DNA from: Nocardia arizonensis
GTDB lineage: Bacteria > Actinomycetota > Actinomycetes > Mycobacteriales > Mycobacteriaceae
Direction: 5' to 3'
Length of the DNA: 38,996 bases
Assembly: GCF_001310275.1 (NCBI RefSeq)
Contig: NZ_LGYZ01000007.1
Coordinates: 1-38,996, forward strand
Positions 8,273-17,506 of the stretch are shown here, piece after piece (within the stretch, counting starts at the first letter, position 1; each line of letters opens with the position of its first letter). The notes under the pieces are model-generated. The model was not told where the DNA came from. It saw only the letters and a program-made list of their open reading frames with translations, and made no database searches. The position numbers and the translations under genes were made by a program.

Positions 8273-9300
8273 TCAGTAAGCTATTCCGTGTTCGCGGGGG
8301 TACCGCGTTGCAGACGGTGAGTGCTCCCCTTCGAAGCATGGACCGAGAATTGCGCTGGGCTGCCGTCGGGGCCGCAGTGATGGGAGCGGTCTTGACGGCG
8401 AGCGTAGTAGTCTACGTAGTACCTTTCGACGAGTCCACATACTGGGCGGAAATGCCGGAAGTGGGCTCGGTCAAGGTTGGCGATGACGTCCGAATCGCGG
8501 GTGTGCCGGTTGGTGCGGTGAAGTCCATCGAGCTGAGCCGAAGGAACGTTCGAATGAGCTTCACCGTCGACAGCGACATCTTCATCGGTGACCAGACGAG
8601 TCTCGATATCCGTATGCTGACACTGATCGGCGGCCGCTACCTCGCGGTGACGCCGGCGGGGAATTCTGCGTTACACTCGTCCATTCCCGCCGAGAGGGTC
8701 CATCTTCCGTACAGCTTGGGTCGGACTTTTGAGGACGCGATTCGGCCGATCGATGATATCGATGGCGATACGTTGCGGCAGAATTTGACGAACATGAACG
8801 CTGCGATTGCCAGTGGACCGTCCGGCATTCGCCGAGCAACAGAGGCATTCGGATCTCTGGTCGACATCCTCGACCGCCAGAACCGTGACATTTCGGACAC
8901 GCTCGCGATGGCGGACGAGTATCTCGGCGCGATCAACGAGTCGAAGGCGACACTCGGCGGAATGATCGACAGCGTCAATCTGATGGAGACAGTGGGCCTC
9001 GACAAAAAGGCCGAGATCTACGAAGCCGTCCGGCTGATGGACGAGCTTCTCGCGCGTATCGCGGGCCTCGAGCCGGCGTATCGATCCAGGTTGCAATCCG
9101 TTGCGCGAGCCCTGGCCGACGTCATCCCTGAGCTGGAACGTCTGGGTGAAGAAATGGGACAGGTTGTCACGAATACGCGCGACCTACTGGCGCGGCTCCA
9201 GCCGATCGCGTCGTCGAAGGATGGGCTCGTGGTCGACCAATCCGCGACAGTTGTCCAGGTACCGTCGGTGTGTATTCCGGTCCCCGGAAAGGAGTGCTGA
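8260..9300 (+). CDS. mceC: Mce-family protein C
   Basis: This 346-aa MCE subunit has a membrane segment at about residues 32-54 (RWAAVGAAVMGAVLTASVVVY) after a basic N-terminus. The MCE domain shows VGSVKVGDDVRIAGVPVGAV and LIGGRYLAVTP. The helical C-terminal half contains heptad-like stretches (MDELLARIAGLEPAYRSRLQ). The ATG at 8260 lies 13 bases inside mceB. The protein ends with a Cys pair (VPSVCIPVPGKEC). The ribosome-binding site of mceD (AAAGGAG, about 9289-9295) is embedded in its last codons. Confidence 0.92.
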   Translation: MRAVISKLFRVRGGTALQTVSAPLRSMDRELRWAAVGAAVMGAVLTASVVVYVVPFDESTYWAEMPEVGSVKVGDDVRIAGVPVGAVKSIELSRRNVRMSFTVDSDIFIGDQTSLDIRMLTLIGGRYLAVTPAGNSALHSSIPAERVHLPYSLGRTFEDAIRPIDDIDGDTLRQNLTNMNAAIASGPSGIRRATEAFGSLVDILDRQNRDISDTLAMADEYLGAINESKATLGGMIDSVNLMETVGLDKKAEIYEAVRLMDELLARIAGLEPAYRSRLQSVARALADVIPELERLGEEMGQVVTNTRDLLARLQPIASSKDGLVVDQSATVVQVPSVCIPVPGKEC

Positions 9301-9302
9301 CG

Positions 9303-10406
9303 ATGAATAAGCTCTTGGCGTCCCGGGGTCTCATGTCCGTTCTCGGTGTCGCGGTCGTATGTGCAATTCTGATCGTCGGATACTTCGTGATCATCGAGCC
9401 TCCCAAGAGGATGCGTAGCTATTGCGCGAATATGCCGGATGCAATCGGCTTGTACGCCGGGAACCATGTCACCATGCGAGGGGTCAGAGTCGGCTCGGTG
9501 ACGCGTATCGAACCTCATGGTGACATGGTCCGTGTCGAATTCGAGGTAGAGGTAAGCCATTCGCCCCGCGGTCAGGTGTCAGCTACCACCGTATCCGACA
9601 CAATCGTCGCGGACCGATCGCTTGCATTACTCGATGACAGCGAAGCCGAGCATGAATGGGATTCTGGACAGTGCATTACCCGTACACTGACGCCAAAGAG
9701 CATGTCGCAGACTATGAATGCGCTGGGCAACCTCGCTGCAGAGATCACCGATGGAAATGATTCGACACAGCGTGAAAGGCTTGCGGATGAGCTCGCGGCC
9801 TTAGATGCCGCATTATCCGGAACAGGACCTGAAATGAATGATACGATCCTCAAGTTGGGTCGTGCTCTCAATTCCCCCAATGCTGCTATCGGGCATATCG
9901 GTGCGCTTATCGACTCACTGCGATCATTATCGGACAGCATGGCCGGCGGATGGGGCGATATCAAGGCCATGATCACTCGTCTGGCTCCAGGTCTCGAAGT
10001 GATCGATCATGGCATCTTTGAGCGCACCGTGTCGATTATCGATTCGTTGCGGATCATTGTGCCATGGTTGAACGAGATTACTTCAATGTTTGGTGACCAA
10101 ATTCTCGAAGCGTTGAACGCGACAGTCCCATTAGCGCGTCTCGCCCGTGCGAATATCGGCTCGGTACAAGAAATAATCGACCTGACGCCACCGCTGGTGC
10201 AGGCTTTTCAGAGGGCGACGGCGCAGGAGGGTGGTTCACCGATCCTGACTTACGCGGCGCCGGTGGCTCAGCTGCCGCCGGCGGACGCAGAGCGGGTATG
10301 CGCGGCCATCGAGCGTGTCGTGCCAGGTAGCTGCAAGTCCGCTGAGAACGAGTTGGAGAAGGTTTCGGTTCTTCCGTTGATATTCGGGACGGCAGGTGCG
10401 CGGTGA
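9303..10406 (+). CDS. mceD: Mce-family protein D
   Basis: This 367-aa MCE subunit starts at ATG 9303, two bases after the mceC stop, with AAAGGAG at proper spacing. A membrane anchor at about residues 9-30 (GLMSVLGVAVVCAILIVGYF) is followed by an MCE domain with AIGLYAGNHVTMRGVRVGSV. Two cysteines near the C-terminus (RVCAAIERVVPGSCKS) fit the MceD pattern. The next gene overlaps its stop codon by GTGA. An open extension to 9270 exists upstream but would overlap mceC without a ribosome-binding site, so I reject it. Confidence 0.92.
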   Translation: MNKLLASRGLMSVLGVAVVCAILIVGYFVIIEPPKRMRSYCANMPDAIGLYAGNHVTMRGVRVGSVTRIEPHGDMVRVEFEVEVSHSPRGQVSATTVSDTIVADRSLALLDDSEAEHEWDSGQCITRTLTPKSMSQTMNALGNLAAEITDGNDSTQRERLADELAALDAALSGTGPEMNDTILKLGRALNSPNAAIGHIGALIDSLRSLSDSMAGGWGDIKAMITRLAPGLEVIDHGIFERTVSIIDSLRIIVPWLNEITSMFGDQILEALNATVPLARLARANIGSVQEIIDLTPPLVQAFQRATAQEGGSPILTYAAPVAQLPPADAERVCAAIERVVPGSCKSAENELEKVSVLPLIFGTAGAR

Positions 10407-11488
10407 TGGTTCTGCGACGAGTCGTATGGGCGCGATCTGCTCGTGAGCGTGGTGGTCGGTTCATCGCTGCGGCCGCGGTGGCAATGGTGTGCATAGTTCC
10501 CGGATGTGGATTCGATCCCGCGGAGGTTCCCGTTCCGGGGACCGGAATTTCTGGAGACCGGTACGGTATCCGGATTCTGTTCGCTGACGCCTTGAATCTG
10601 CCAGCGCGAGCGAAGGTTACAGTCGATGGTCTGCGAGCAGGGGTCGTGCGCGATGTGTCACTGGTCGACGCGGGCGAGGACCACGACGGGTATGTTGCCG
10701 TCGATGTCGACCTGATGGCGTCGGTTCGATTGCCGGTCGGCACCACCGCTGAACTCCGCCAGCCGACGATACTTGGCGATGTCTCCATCGCGCTGATGAC
10801 TCCGCCGACCGGCACGCAGGATGCCCTTCCCCCGGGCGCCACCATCGGATTGGACAAGACGAAGCCGCTGCTGCAGGTTGAGGACACCATGAACGTACTC
10901 GCGACCTTCGTCCAAGGAGGAGGGATTCAACAGGCTCAGGAGATAATGAACCGCGTGAACGGGGTGCTGCCGATCGACACTCGGCAGACTGCTTCGATAT
11001 CCGAGGTAGTCGGTGCGGATATCATTGACCTGGCCAACCACCTGGATGCCGTCGACGCAATGCTGAACGGTCTGCGCGCGAACACGGACGTGGTGCAGCG
11101 TAGAACCCCTGAACTGGAGTATTTGCTGACCGAGTCGGGGGTGAGTCAGGCCGCTGCTTCGATGACTTCCATGATCGGGTTGATCACGTTGTACGACGGA
11201 TTCAAATTGCTCACAGAATCTCTCCGGTGGGTCGGCCCCCTGGCGCAATCGGGCAATGAGGCCGCACGTGCCTTCGTGCCGCTATTGTTCACTCGCCGCC
11301 CGCTTGATCTGAACGCCCCCTCGAATTTGAACAAAGCCGTGGCCATTTTGCGCGAAAAGGTTATTCCATTTGTTGAGCGCGGTCCGAAGGTTGATATTGT
11401 AGGCATTGAAGGCGTCGGCCCCATATCGGACGACGATCGGATAGACAGTATTCTTGCGTCGCTGCGGATGATCGGAGTGGTTCGATGA
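10403..11488 (+). CDS. mceE: Mce-family lipoprotein E
   Basis: This 361-aa MCE subunit is of the lipoprotein type (LprK-like). A basic N-terminus and hydrophobic stretch (FIAAAAVAMVCIVPGC) end in a lipobox whose Cys is residue 35, followed by the VPGTGISGDRYGIRILFADA region. The MCE domain holds NLPARAKVTVDGLRAGVV. Lipidation would anchor it to the outer face of the membrane rather than by a transmembrane helix. Either GTG 10403 or ATG 10406 can be the start. mceF begins inside its stop (ATGA, 11485-11488). Confidence 0.92.
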   Translation: MMVLRRVVWARSARERGGRFIAAAAVAMVCIVPGCGFDPAEVPVPGTGISGDRYGIRILFADALNLPARAKVTVDGLRAGVVRDVSLVDAGEDHDGYVAVDVDLMASVRLPVGTTAELRQPTILGDVSIALMTPPTGTQDALPPGATIGLDKTKPLLQVEDTMNVLATFVQGGGIQQAQEIMNRVNGVLPIDTRQTASISEVVGADIIDLANHLDAVDAMLNGLRANTDVVQRRTPELEYLLTESGVSQAAASMTSMIGLITLYDGFKLLTESLRWVGPLAQSGNEAARAFVPLLFTRRPLDLNAPSNLNKAVAILREKVIPFVERGPKVDIVGIEGVGPISDDDRIDSILASLRMIGVVR

Positions 11489-12441
11489 AGTCGAGTTCCG
11501 TGCTATCCCTGGTGTCGATCGGAATCGTGCTGGTCTTGGGCACCGCATACCTAGCATTCGGTGTGCTTCGAGTTGATTGGTTTTCTGGCAGGACTGTTGT
11601 GACCATGGCTCTGCCGAGGACCGGGAGTTTGCTACCCGGTTCCCCGGTCCTGTTGAGAGGAGTGAAGGTAGGAGAGATCGACTCTATCGACAAGGCCGAG
11701 CGTGGTGTCGAATTGGTGCTGGGTCTCGATCCCAAGTACAGGGTTCCTGCGACCGGCAGCGCTACTGTTGAGGACCTTTCGGGGTTGGGGGAGCCCTATA
11801 TCGAGTTCGTACCGGATACTGATGCCGGGCCCTACCTGGCCGACGGTCAGCGTATCGACGCGGTTGAAGTGGTTCTACCCCGCTCGATACCTGATGTGGC
11901 GCATACTGTCACCCATCTGGTCGAGCAACTGAACCCACAGGCGATCAGCAATATCGTCAAGACCTTGGATCAGACGTTGTCGGGAACGGAAGCCGTGATG
12001 CCGCGTCTGGCGGCATCGACAACGCTGCTTTCGGAAACGATTCTGAGTAGGTCACCCGAAATCCGTAATATCTTGACGAATTTGCAAACAATGGGTGCTG
12101 ATATGGAGTGGGCCGAGGAGTCGATGACCGCCGCCGGCCCTCTGTGGGAGGAAGCCGGAGCGTGGGGCGCACTCATCGCGGACTCTCTGGCGCGACTGTC
12201 TCGAATCGGCAATATGCCCGGGGACTATATCGAAGGAAACGGACTTATTCCCTTCCTTGATAAAGTGACGTCTTACATCAATGAGATCGGCCCCGATCTT
12301 CGTGATCTGGTCCCGGCGGTACAGCCACTGGCGGAAAGCGCGTCGAACTCCATGGCGCAAATCAACATAAGCGACCTGATAGATCGTGCACTCAGTGTCA
12401 CGGGGGACGGTGCTTTGCGAATGCGGATCGCCGTCAAATAG
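11485..12441 (+). CDS. mceF: Mce-family protein F
   Basis: This is the last of the six MCE subunits (318 aa). The N-terminal anchor is at about residues 6-27 (VLSLVSIGIVLVLGTAYLAF). The MCE domain follows with TGSLLPGSPVLLRGVKVGEI and VEDLSGLGEPYIEFVPD. The C-terminus is short, without the long tail seen in some MceF proteins. A four-base overlap couples it to mceE, and the next gene follows within about 32 bases. Six subunits in order A to F with no frame defect mean this operon is probably functional, in contrast to its decayed surroundings. Confidence 0.92.
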   Translation: MKSSSVLSLVSIGIVLVLGTAYLAFGVLRVDWFSGRTVVTMALPRTGSLLPGSPVLLRGVKVGEIDSIDKAERGVELVLGLDPKYRVPATGSATVEDLSGLGEPYIEFVPDTDAGPYLADGQRIDAVEVVLPRSIPDVAHTVTHLVEQLNPQAISNIVKTLDQTLSGTEAVMPRLAASTTLLSETILSRSPEIRNILTNLQTMGADMEWAEESMTAAGPLWEEAGAWGALIADSLARLSRIGNMPGDYIEGNGLIPFLDKVTSYINEIGPDLRDLVPAVQPLAESASNSMAQINISDLIDRALSVTGDGALRMRIAVK

Positions 12442-12473
12442 ATGTGAAAGAACGAGAGACACCGGAGCTGATT

Positions 12474-13109
12474 ATGCCCACAGAAGATTCTCATGATACT
12501 GACCGCGAAGCTGCGGAAGAAAAGCCGGTTGACGCGGGTGTGCCTCGGACGTCGGTCAAGGGTGGCTCGAGCGCACGCGGGTCGGAGAGGTCGTTCTCGA
12601 TAAGCCTGCGTTCTCTGGCCTTGGGAACCGCAGTAGCCCTCCTTGTTGTCGCGGTGGCCGTTTCGATTCCGTTGTGGCTCTCGGCTAGGAGCGAGTTGAA
12701 AGATCGGGACGCTGTCGTAGCCGCGGAGAAGCGCGCCGAAGAAGTAGCGTCTGAGTATGCAGTCGGAGCCTCGAATATCGACTATCAGAATTTCGACCAG
12801 TGGGTTCGTGGTTTGAAGTCCAACGTCTCGCCCGTTCTTGCAAACAAGTTCGATGCCACTGCTCCGCAGCTGAAAGAAATTGTGCTGCCACTGAAGTGGA
12901 GTTCTAGTGGAGTTCCCATCGCGGCGACAGTGCGCTCCGAACGATCGGGTGTCTATGTCGTCAATGTGTTCCTGAATGTGACATCGAAGAGTGCGCAGAT
13001 ACCGGAGGGTGCGCAAACGACTGTTACCTATACCGTAACAGTTGACAAGAATCTGGATTGGAAGGTAACAGATGTCGGTGGTGTCGACTCGGCACTCCCG
13101 GCCAAATAG
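12474..13109 (+). CDS. Mce-associated membrane protein (Mam)
   Basis: From ATG 12474 (GGAG six bases upstream; a GTG at 12444 is a weaker alternative) this is 211 aa. It has an acidic/polar cytoplasmic N-terminus, one transmembrane helix at about residues 48-70 (LALGTAVALLVVAVAVSIPL), a short coiled-coil-like stretch (SARSELKDRDAVVAAEKRAE) and a small extracytoplasmic domain ending VTYTVTVDKNLDWKVTDVGG. This is the architecture of Mam/Omam proteins, distantly NTF2-like, which stabilise Mce complexes. Only one such gene follows mceF here, where some loci have several. The assignment rests on layout and position. Confidence 0.85.
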   Translation: MPTEDSHDTDREAAEEKPVDAGVPRTSVKGGSSARGSERSFSISLRSLALGTAVALLVVAVAVSIPLWLSARSELKDRDAVVAAEKRAEEVASEYAVGASNIDYQNFDQWVRGLKSNVSPVLANKFDATAPQLKEIVLPLKWSSSGVPIAATVRSERSGVYVVNVFLNVTSKSAQIPEGAQTTVTYTVTVDKNLDWKVTDVGGVDSALPAK

Positions 13110-13145
13110 TCACCGGGGTTTTTCGACGTTGAGGAGCTTGGAATA

Positions 13146-14048
13146 ATGACTTCGATTTCCAGCGCGGGTGTTCCCTGCCGCCGACTCGCTCTCACACGGG
13201 ACGACGGTCCGACATTGCAGATCACCGAATGGGGCTCGCAGACCCCGCGAGTGACTATGGTCTTGACCCATGGACTCGCGTTGTCGCACGAGAGTTGGGA
13301 GGACGTTGCTCAGCTTGTGATCGCTGCGGACCCGACTATTCGCGTCGTCACCTACGACCATCGGGGACACGGGGATTCGGAGTCGGCTCCGGCCAGCCTC
13401 GAGATTCTTGCGGACGATCTTGCGACTATTCTTTCGGAAACTGTGCCTACGGGTCCGGTCGTATTGGGTGGTCATTCGATGGGAGGGATGACTCTCATGG
13501 CCTTGGCTGAACGTCACAGTGAGGTGCTCGGACCGAGAATCCTCGGCGTCGCGTTGGTGTCGACAGGGGCGGGCGATATTCTGGGAAATATGCTGCGCAG
13601 CAAATTCTGGCGAAGGCTGATAATGCTGGGTCTGGAGGCGCTACCCTATATCAGGATTCCTTCCCGGCCGCTTTTCCTGATGCGGCAGTCGACACGAGGC
13701 ATCCTATTCGGAGCGCGTCCTCGTCGGCACGATATGAACCGTGCTGTGCTGCAGCTCGCGAAGAGCAATTCTCGCAATGTCGCGGAGCTGACCCGTTCGA
13801 TACTCTCTCACAAGCGTTACGGCGTGCTGGGCAGATTCAGCTGTCCCGTCGTCGTGCTGGTCGGGTCTCGTGACCGCCTGACCCCCGTTCATCACTCGCG
13901 TGCGCTTCGGCATCGTATTCCAGGGAGTCATTTGGTCATCTTCGAAAAGGCTGGGCACTACCTGCCCTACGAACGCAGCGGTGAGGTGGCCGTCCATCTC
14001 CTCGGATTGACTCGGGAAGCGCGCATACGCGAAGCAACCGTCGCATAG
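13146..14048 (+). CDS. Alpha/beta hydrolase
   Basis: This 300-aa alpha/beta-hydrolase has an oxyanion-hole segment LTHGLALSHESW (about 40-51), DHRGHGDSE (71-79), the nucleophile elbow GHSMGG with Ser111, the acid in SRDRLTP (Asp243) and the catalytic GHYLPYE (His271). The cap region (about 150-225) is basic and helical. It starts 36 bases after the Mam gene in the same direction, with GAGGAG upstream, so it probably belongs to the mce transcript. It may cleave an ester or thioester of the imported lipid. The substrate is unknown; the fold and triad are certain. Confidence 0.88.
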   Translation: MTSISSAGVPCRRLALTRDDGPTLQITEWGSQTPRVTMVLTHGLALSHESWEDVAQLVIAADPTIRVVTYDHRGHGDSESAPASLEILADDLATILSETVPTGPVVLGGHSMGGMTLMALAERHSEVLGPRILGVALVSTGAGDILGNMLRSKFWRRLIMLGLEALPYIRIPSRPLFLMRQSTRGILFGARPRRHDMNRAVLQLAKSNSRNVAELTRSILSHKRYGVLGRFSCPVVVLVGSRDRLTPVHHSRALRHRIPGSHLVIFEKAGHYLPYERSGEVAVHLLGLTREARIREATVA

Positions 14049-14149
14049 CGGCATTAACATTCGTCATACGCTGAGGGTAACGATAGGCGAATAGTTCGCT
14101 ATCAGAGCTTGATATCGGTCCGGGAACCGCGGAACGCCCTTTCTCAACA

Positions 14150-14402
14150 GCCGGATGATGACTGTCAGGGTAGTGGGTGCAGCCGCAGCGCGCTGGGGCC
14201 GATGTCGTATAGTCCAGCGCCGGCTGCCGGTGCCGCTAGTTATGGTCGGCTTTGAAGCCACCGATTTCAATGCGGGTTCCAGCTGGCTGTTTCAGCGGTT
14301 GCGGCCCGGCGCGCGGGTTCGCAACCTTGTTGTCGAACGTCTCGGCGAAGCTGTTGTTCAAGGTTGTGCCCGGCGGCAGGTACCGAGCTACAGAACATGC
14401 TG
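14150..14402 (-). pseudogene. IS3 orfB 3'-end fragment, degenerate
   Basis: The minus strand reads RYLPPGTTLNNSFAETFDNK, then GPQPLKQPAGTRIEIGGFKADHN and RHRQPALDYTTSAPARCGCTH. This aligns with the end of orfB in the element at 177-1424 (YIPPGTPWNNGYVESFNRRL, VIADFKHEHNHRHRHSALGY, PAEYAAACTHTHHP). The Glu of the DDE triad survives but frameshifts and substitutions are frequent. It is a relic of a second copy of that IS type. Confidence 0.75.
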
Positions 14403-14432
14403 GTCACCATCATCGGTCCGCCGCCCCGGTTC

Positions 14433-14520
14433 TAGGTTGGACAACGGTCGGGAGATGATTTCGGTTGCCCTGCAACCAGTTCTGCGCCGACCGGGTCGGA
14501 GTATCCTGAGCGGTGACGGG
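14433..14520 (+). pseudogene. Inverted IS3 orfB fragment
   Basis: On the plus strand this short piece reads LDNGREMISVALQPVLRRPG. It matches LDNGPEMISAALQTFCRDRVG of orfB in the element at 177-1424, including the second catalytic Asp. It lies head-to-head with the minus-strand fragment at 14150-14402, which carries the following part of the same gene. A break and local inversion within the dead IS explains this best. Confidence 0.65.
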
Positions 14521-14539
14521 ACCCGGTAGTCGGTCCGCC

Positions 14540-15632
14540 GCGTGTGAGAACCAGTTGTAGGGGATGCAGGGTTGTAGCGTATCCGGCTGGGGCGTTGCAG
14601 CCCAGGCCGGAATCTCTTCGGCGGTGATTGTATTCTTCCTTCCAGTCGCTGATCACGACGCGGGCTTGGGCCAACGACCAGAAGCTGTTGATGTTGGGGC
14701 ATTCGTCGCGTCGGCGGCGGCTGAACCATTCAATGTAGCCGTTGCGGCAGGGTCGGCTAGTGTGACGAACGCTGAGCAGACCCGTTCCGCCGCCCAGTCG
14801 CCTGGCACGCGAAATTGGTCTGTTGCCGCAGCGCAGGGCGGCGGGGTAGTTGCGATCGACAGCGATTCGTTGATGAGTCCGTCGGCGGTGATCGATCGTT
14901 CCACCAGCCGGCCCAAGCATTCGCGGGTGTGTTTCATCGACGATGGAGACGATCTGGACTGGGCGTGCGTCGTCGCTGGCATCGAATCGGAAGTCCACTG
15001 CCCATACACGGTTGGGTGCCCTTTGCCTCCGTCGTGGTGGTGGTTTCCAGGCGTTTCGGCGCCGCAGCGGCCCTCGTAATCCCTCGTCGCGCCAGAGGCG
15101 TTGGATTTTCTTGTGATTGACTGTCCAGCACTCGCTGCGGGCGCCGTGGTAGGCGCGGCGGAATCCTTGCCGTGGATGGGTTTCGTCCAGGCACGCAGCC
15201 ATTCACGCAAAGCCGCATCGGGATGTGCGTTGGTGTCGGTGGTTCGAACGCGCCGTTGTGTACTTCGATGTTCGCCGGTAACCGGCAGGCGAACCTTTCG
15301 CGGACCCCGAGCACCCGCACCAGGTGCGCCACGGCCGCCCGCCGGCGTTCCGGGTCTAGAAGGTTCCCTTGGCGATCTCGTTCAATGCAGCTTTCTCTAG
15401 CTTCGCCTCGCCGAGAAGACTTTTCAGAGTGGAGTGTTCGCGTTCGGGGCCCTTCAACCGTTTGCCGTCGCCGGCCTTCAGCCCGCCGAACTGGTTGCGC
15501 CACCGTTAGTAGGTGGCCATGGTGATCTGCAGTGACGGCGACTTCCTTATTCTCGCCCAGCAGGTGGACGGCCTTGCTCAGCTTGCGCACGGCCTGTGGA
15601 GGTGTGTGCCCTTTTCGTGTCGCCATAGTCAT
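14540..15632 (-). pseudogene. Decayed IS3-family transposase (orfA + orfB)
   Basis: A second, different IS3 relic lies on the minus strand. OrfA begins MTMATRKGHTPPQAVRKLSK near 15632, then changes frame. Its end and the OrfB start can be followed as DPERRRAAVAHLVRVLGVRE and then HPRQGFRRAYHGARS, VNHKKIQRLWRDEGLRGPLR, NRVWAVDFRFDASDDARPVQ, TRECLGRLVERSITADGLIN (another frame), NGYIEWFSRRRRDECPNINS and DWKEEYNHRRRDSGLGCNAP. Several frameshifts and loss of the second Asp motif make it inactive. It separates the mce operon from the convergent MFS gene. Confidence 0.8.
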
Positions 15633-15814
15633 CGAGCGTTCCTGCCCACTACGTGGGCGGCAATGCTCTCACAGCCGCCGGACCAAATGTCATCGGGTCA
15701 GGTCAGACGAATTCGCAAAGCGCGCACCACTTGAACCTACCTATCCTCGATGATCAGACACTGCCCATTCGACCTACGGGCCGCTATGCGATGCATGGGG
15801 GACAACGCAACTGA

Positions 15815-17488
15815 CTATGGATCGAGTGTTCGCCGCACTGATGCCATCGATCGGTCATTGGCGTGGGCATCCGATCGACTGGTTCGAGCGGCGTGTGTAG
15901 GCCAGGGGAGGTGACGTCGGCGGCGCCGTCGGATACCGCTTTCGGCGGCTTTTCGTGGAGGGGAAAGTGGGACGAGGATCAGAACCCCGGCTATGGTGAT
16001 CGCTGCCAGCGCGAGCGCCGAATGTTCCACCCCACTCCAAAAGGCATCCTTCGCATAGTCGGCGAGAGGCCTTCCTACATTACCGGCACGCTCAGCGACT
16101 TCGAGGGCACCGGCCAGGGAACTGCGGACCGGAGCGCGCGCGGGCTCGGGAAGGCGGTCCAGCACCTCGTTGATCCTCGAAGTATAGCTCGCGGACAAAA
16201 TGCTACCGGAGACGGCAATGCCGATGGCCGCGCCGACTTCGCGAGTCGCGTCGTTGACCGCAGCGGATACCCCGTGCTTCTCCAACGGTGTGTCGAGCAT
16301 GATCGCGTTGGTCGCGGGGGCGGCCGACAAGCCCAGCCCGGCGCTCATGATCAACAGGGGCCAGAGAACGTCGAAGTACGACGAACCGGTGTCGAGGCGA
16401 AGGATGGCGAGTAAGCCGACGGCGATGGTCAGAAGACCGGTCGCTGTCGTCACCCGCAATCCCGCCCATGCAGCGATTGCCGGCGACACGAGTGACATCA
16501 CGATAAGCGGAACGACCATCGGCGCCAGCGCCAGCGCCGAGCCGAGGGCATCGAACCCGAGGATGAGCTGGAAGTGCTGTACCAGTAGGTACATCACACC
16601 GAAAGTCACGAGGAACTGGATGGTTATCGATAGCGCGCCGCTCGAGAAGCCCCGGCGGCGGAACAGGCTCACGTCCAGTAGCGGGTGCTCGGCACGCACC
16701 TCGGTGAGGATAAATGCCACGGTGCCGATTACTCCCGCCGCACCTGCGACAAGAACCCGGACATCCGTCCAGCCGCGCGACGGACCCTCGATGACCGCGA
16801 ACACCGACGTGCCGATGGCGAGCACGACCCAGAACATGCCGAAAAGATCGAACGGCGGGAGTTCGGCGTCCTGTGAATCAGGCACGGTGAAGGCCAGAAC
16901 CAGCAGTAGTAGTGCGACGACGGTCAGACCGACGAAGATCGAATGCCACGACCACTGGGTAAGAAGCAGACCGGATCCCACCATGCCGATCACGCCACCC
17001 GAGCCGGCGATCCCGGCCCAGACTCCGACCGCGTACGACCGCTTCTCCACTGGGAGGTTGCTTGTCAGAAGCGAGAGGGTCGCCGGCATGACGAAAGCTG
17101 CTCCTGCGCCCGCCAAGGCCCGGGAGGCAATGAGTGCCGCAGGAGTATCGAGAAATACAGGCACAACTGAAGCGGCCGCGAAGACCGCCAGGCCGACGAT
17201 TAGAACGCGTCGGCGCCCATACCGATCGCCGATCGCGCCAGCGGGCAAAACCAAGCAGGCGAGGACCAGCGTGTATCCGTCGACGATCCATGTGAGAGCA
17301 TTTTGATCTGCGCCGATGTCGAGCGCAAGGGCAGGCAGAGCGGTGTACAGCGCTGCCATGGCCGCAACAACCAATGCTACTGCGGCACAGGTTATGGCCA
17401 GCGTCCAAGCCGCGGAGTTGCGGTCGCGAAGCCGGTCTCCAAAGCTGATCATGTCGGTATCCTGGTCCCTTCGGGGCGTCGTCGGCAT
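15815..17488 (-). CDS. MFS drug/metabolite exporter, DHA2 (14-TM) family
   Basis: This 557-aa membrane protein is typical of EmrB/QacA-like proton antiporters. The A-motif between TM2 and TM3 is LPAGAIGDRYGRRRVLIVGL. The C-motif region is GIAGSGGVIGMVGSGLLL. About fourteen hydrophobic spans can be counted, and a charged Arg-rich tail follows the last. The start used is ATG 17488; ATG 17452 (MISFGDRL) is possible. It begins 18 bases after the DUF4873 gene, on the same strand, so the two are probably co-transcribed. It could export a product or toxic intermediate of the divergent oxygenase operon; the substrate is not readable. Confidence 0.9.
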   Translation of the reverse strand: MPTTPRRDQDTDMISFGDRLRDRNSAAWTLAITCAAVALVVAAMAALYTALPALALDIGADQNALTWIVDGYTLVLACLVLPAGAIGDRYGRRRVLIVGLAVFAAASVVPVFLDTPAALIASRALAGAGAAFVMPATLSLLTSNLPVEKRSYAVGVWAGIAGSGGVIGMVGSGLLLTQWSWHSIFVGLTVVALLLLVLAFTVPDSQDAELPPFDLFGMFWVVLAIGTSVFAVIEGPSRGWTDVRVLVAGAAGVIGTVAFILTEVRAEHPLLDVSLFRRRGFSSGALSITIQFLVTFGVMYLLVQHFQLILGFDALGSALALAPMVVPLIVMSLVSPAIAAWAGLRVTTATGLLTIAVGLLAILRLDTGSSYFDVLWPLLIMSAGLGLSAAPATNAIMLDTPLEKHGVSAAVNDATREVGAAIGIAVSGSILSASYTSRINEVLDRLPEPARAPVRSSLAGALEVAERAGNVGRPLADYAKDAFWSGVEHSALALAAITIAGVLILVPLSPPRKAAESGIRRRRRRHLPWPTHAARTSRSDAHANDRSMASVRRTLDP

Positions 17489-17506
17489 TCGCGTAGGTCC
17501 TACGGC

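Noticed and set aside
16200..17306. Plus-strand open frame of 368 codons
   Set aside because: It mirrors the MFS transporter gene and the product is Thr/Pro/Arg-rich low complexity.
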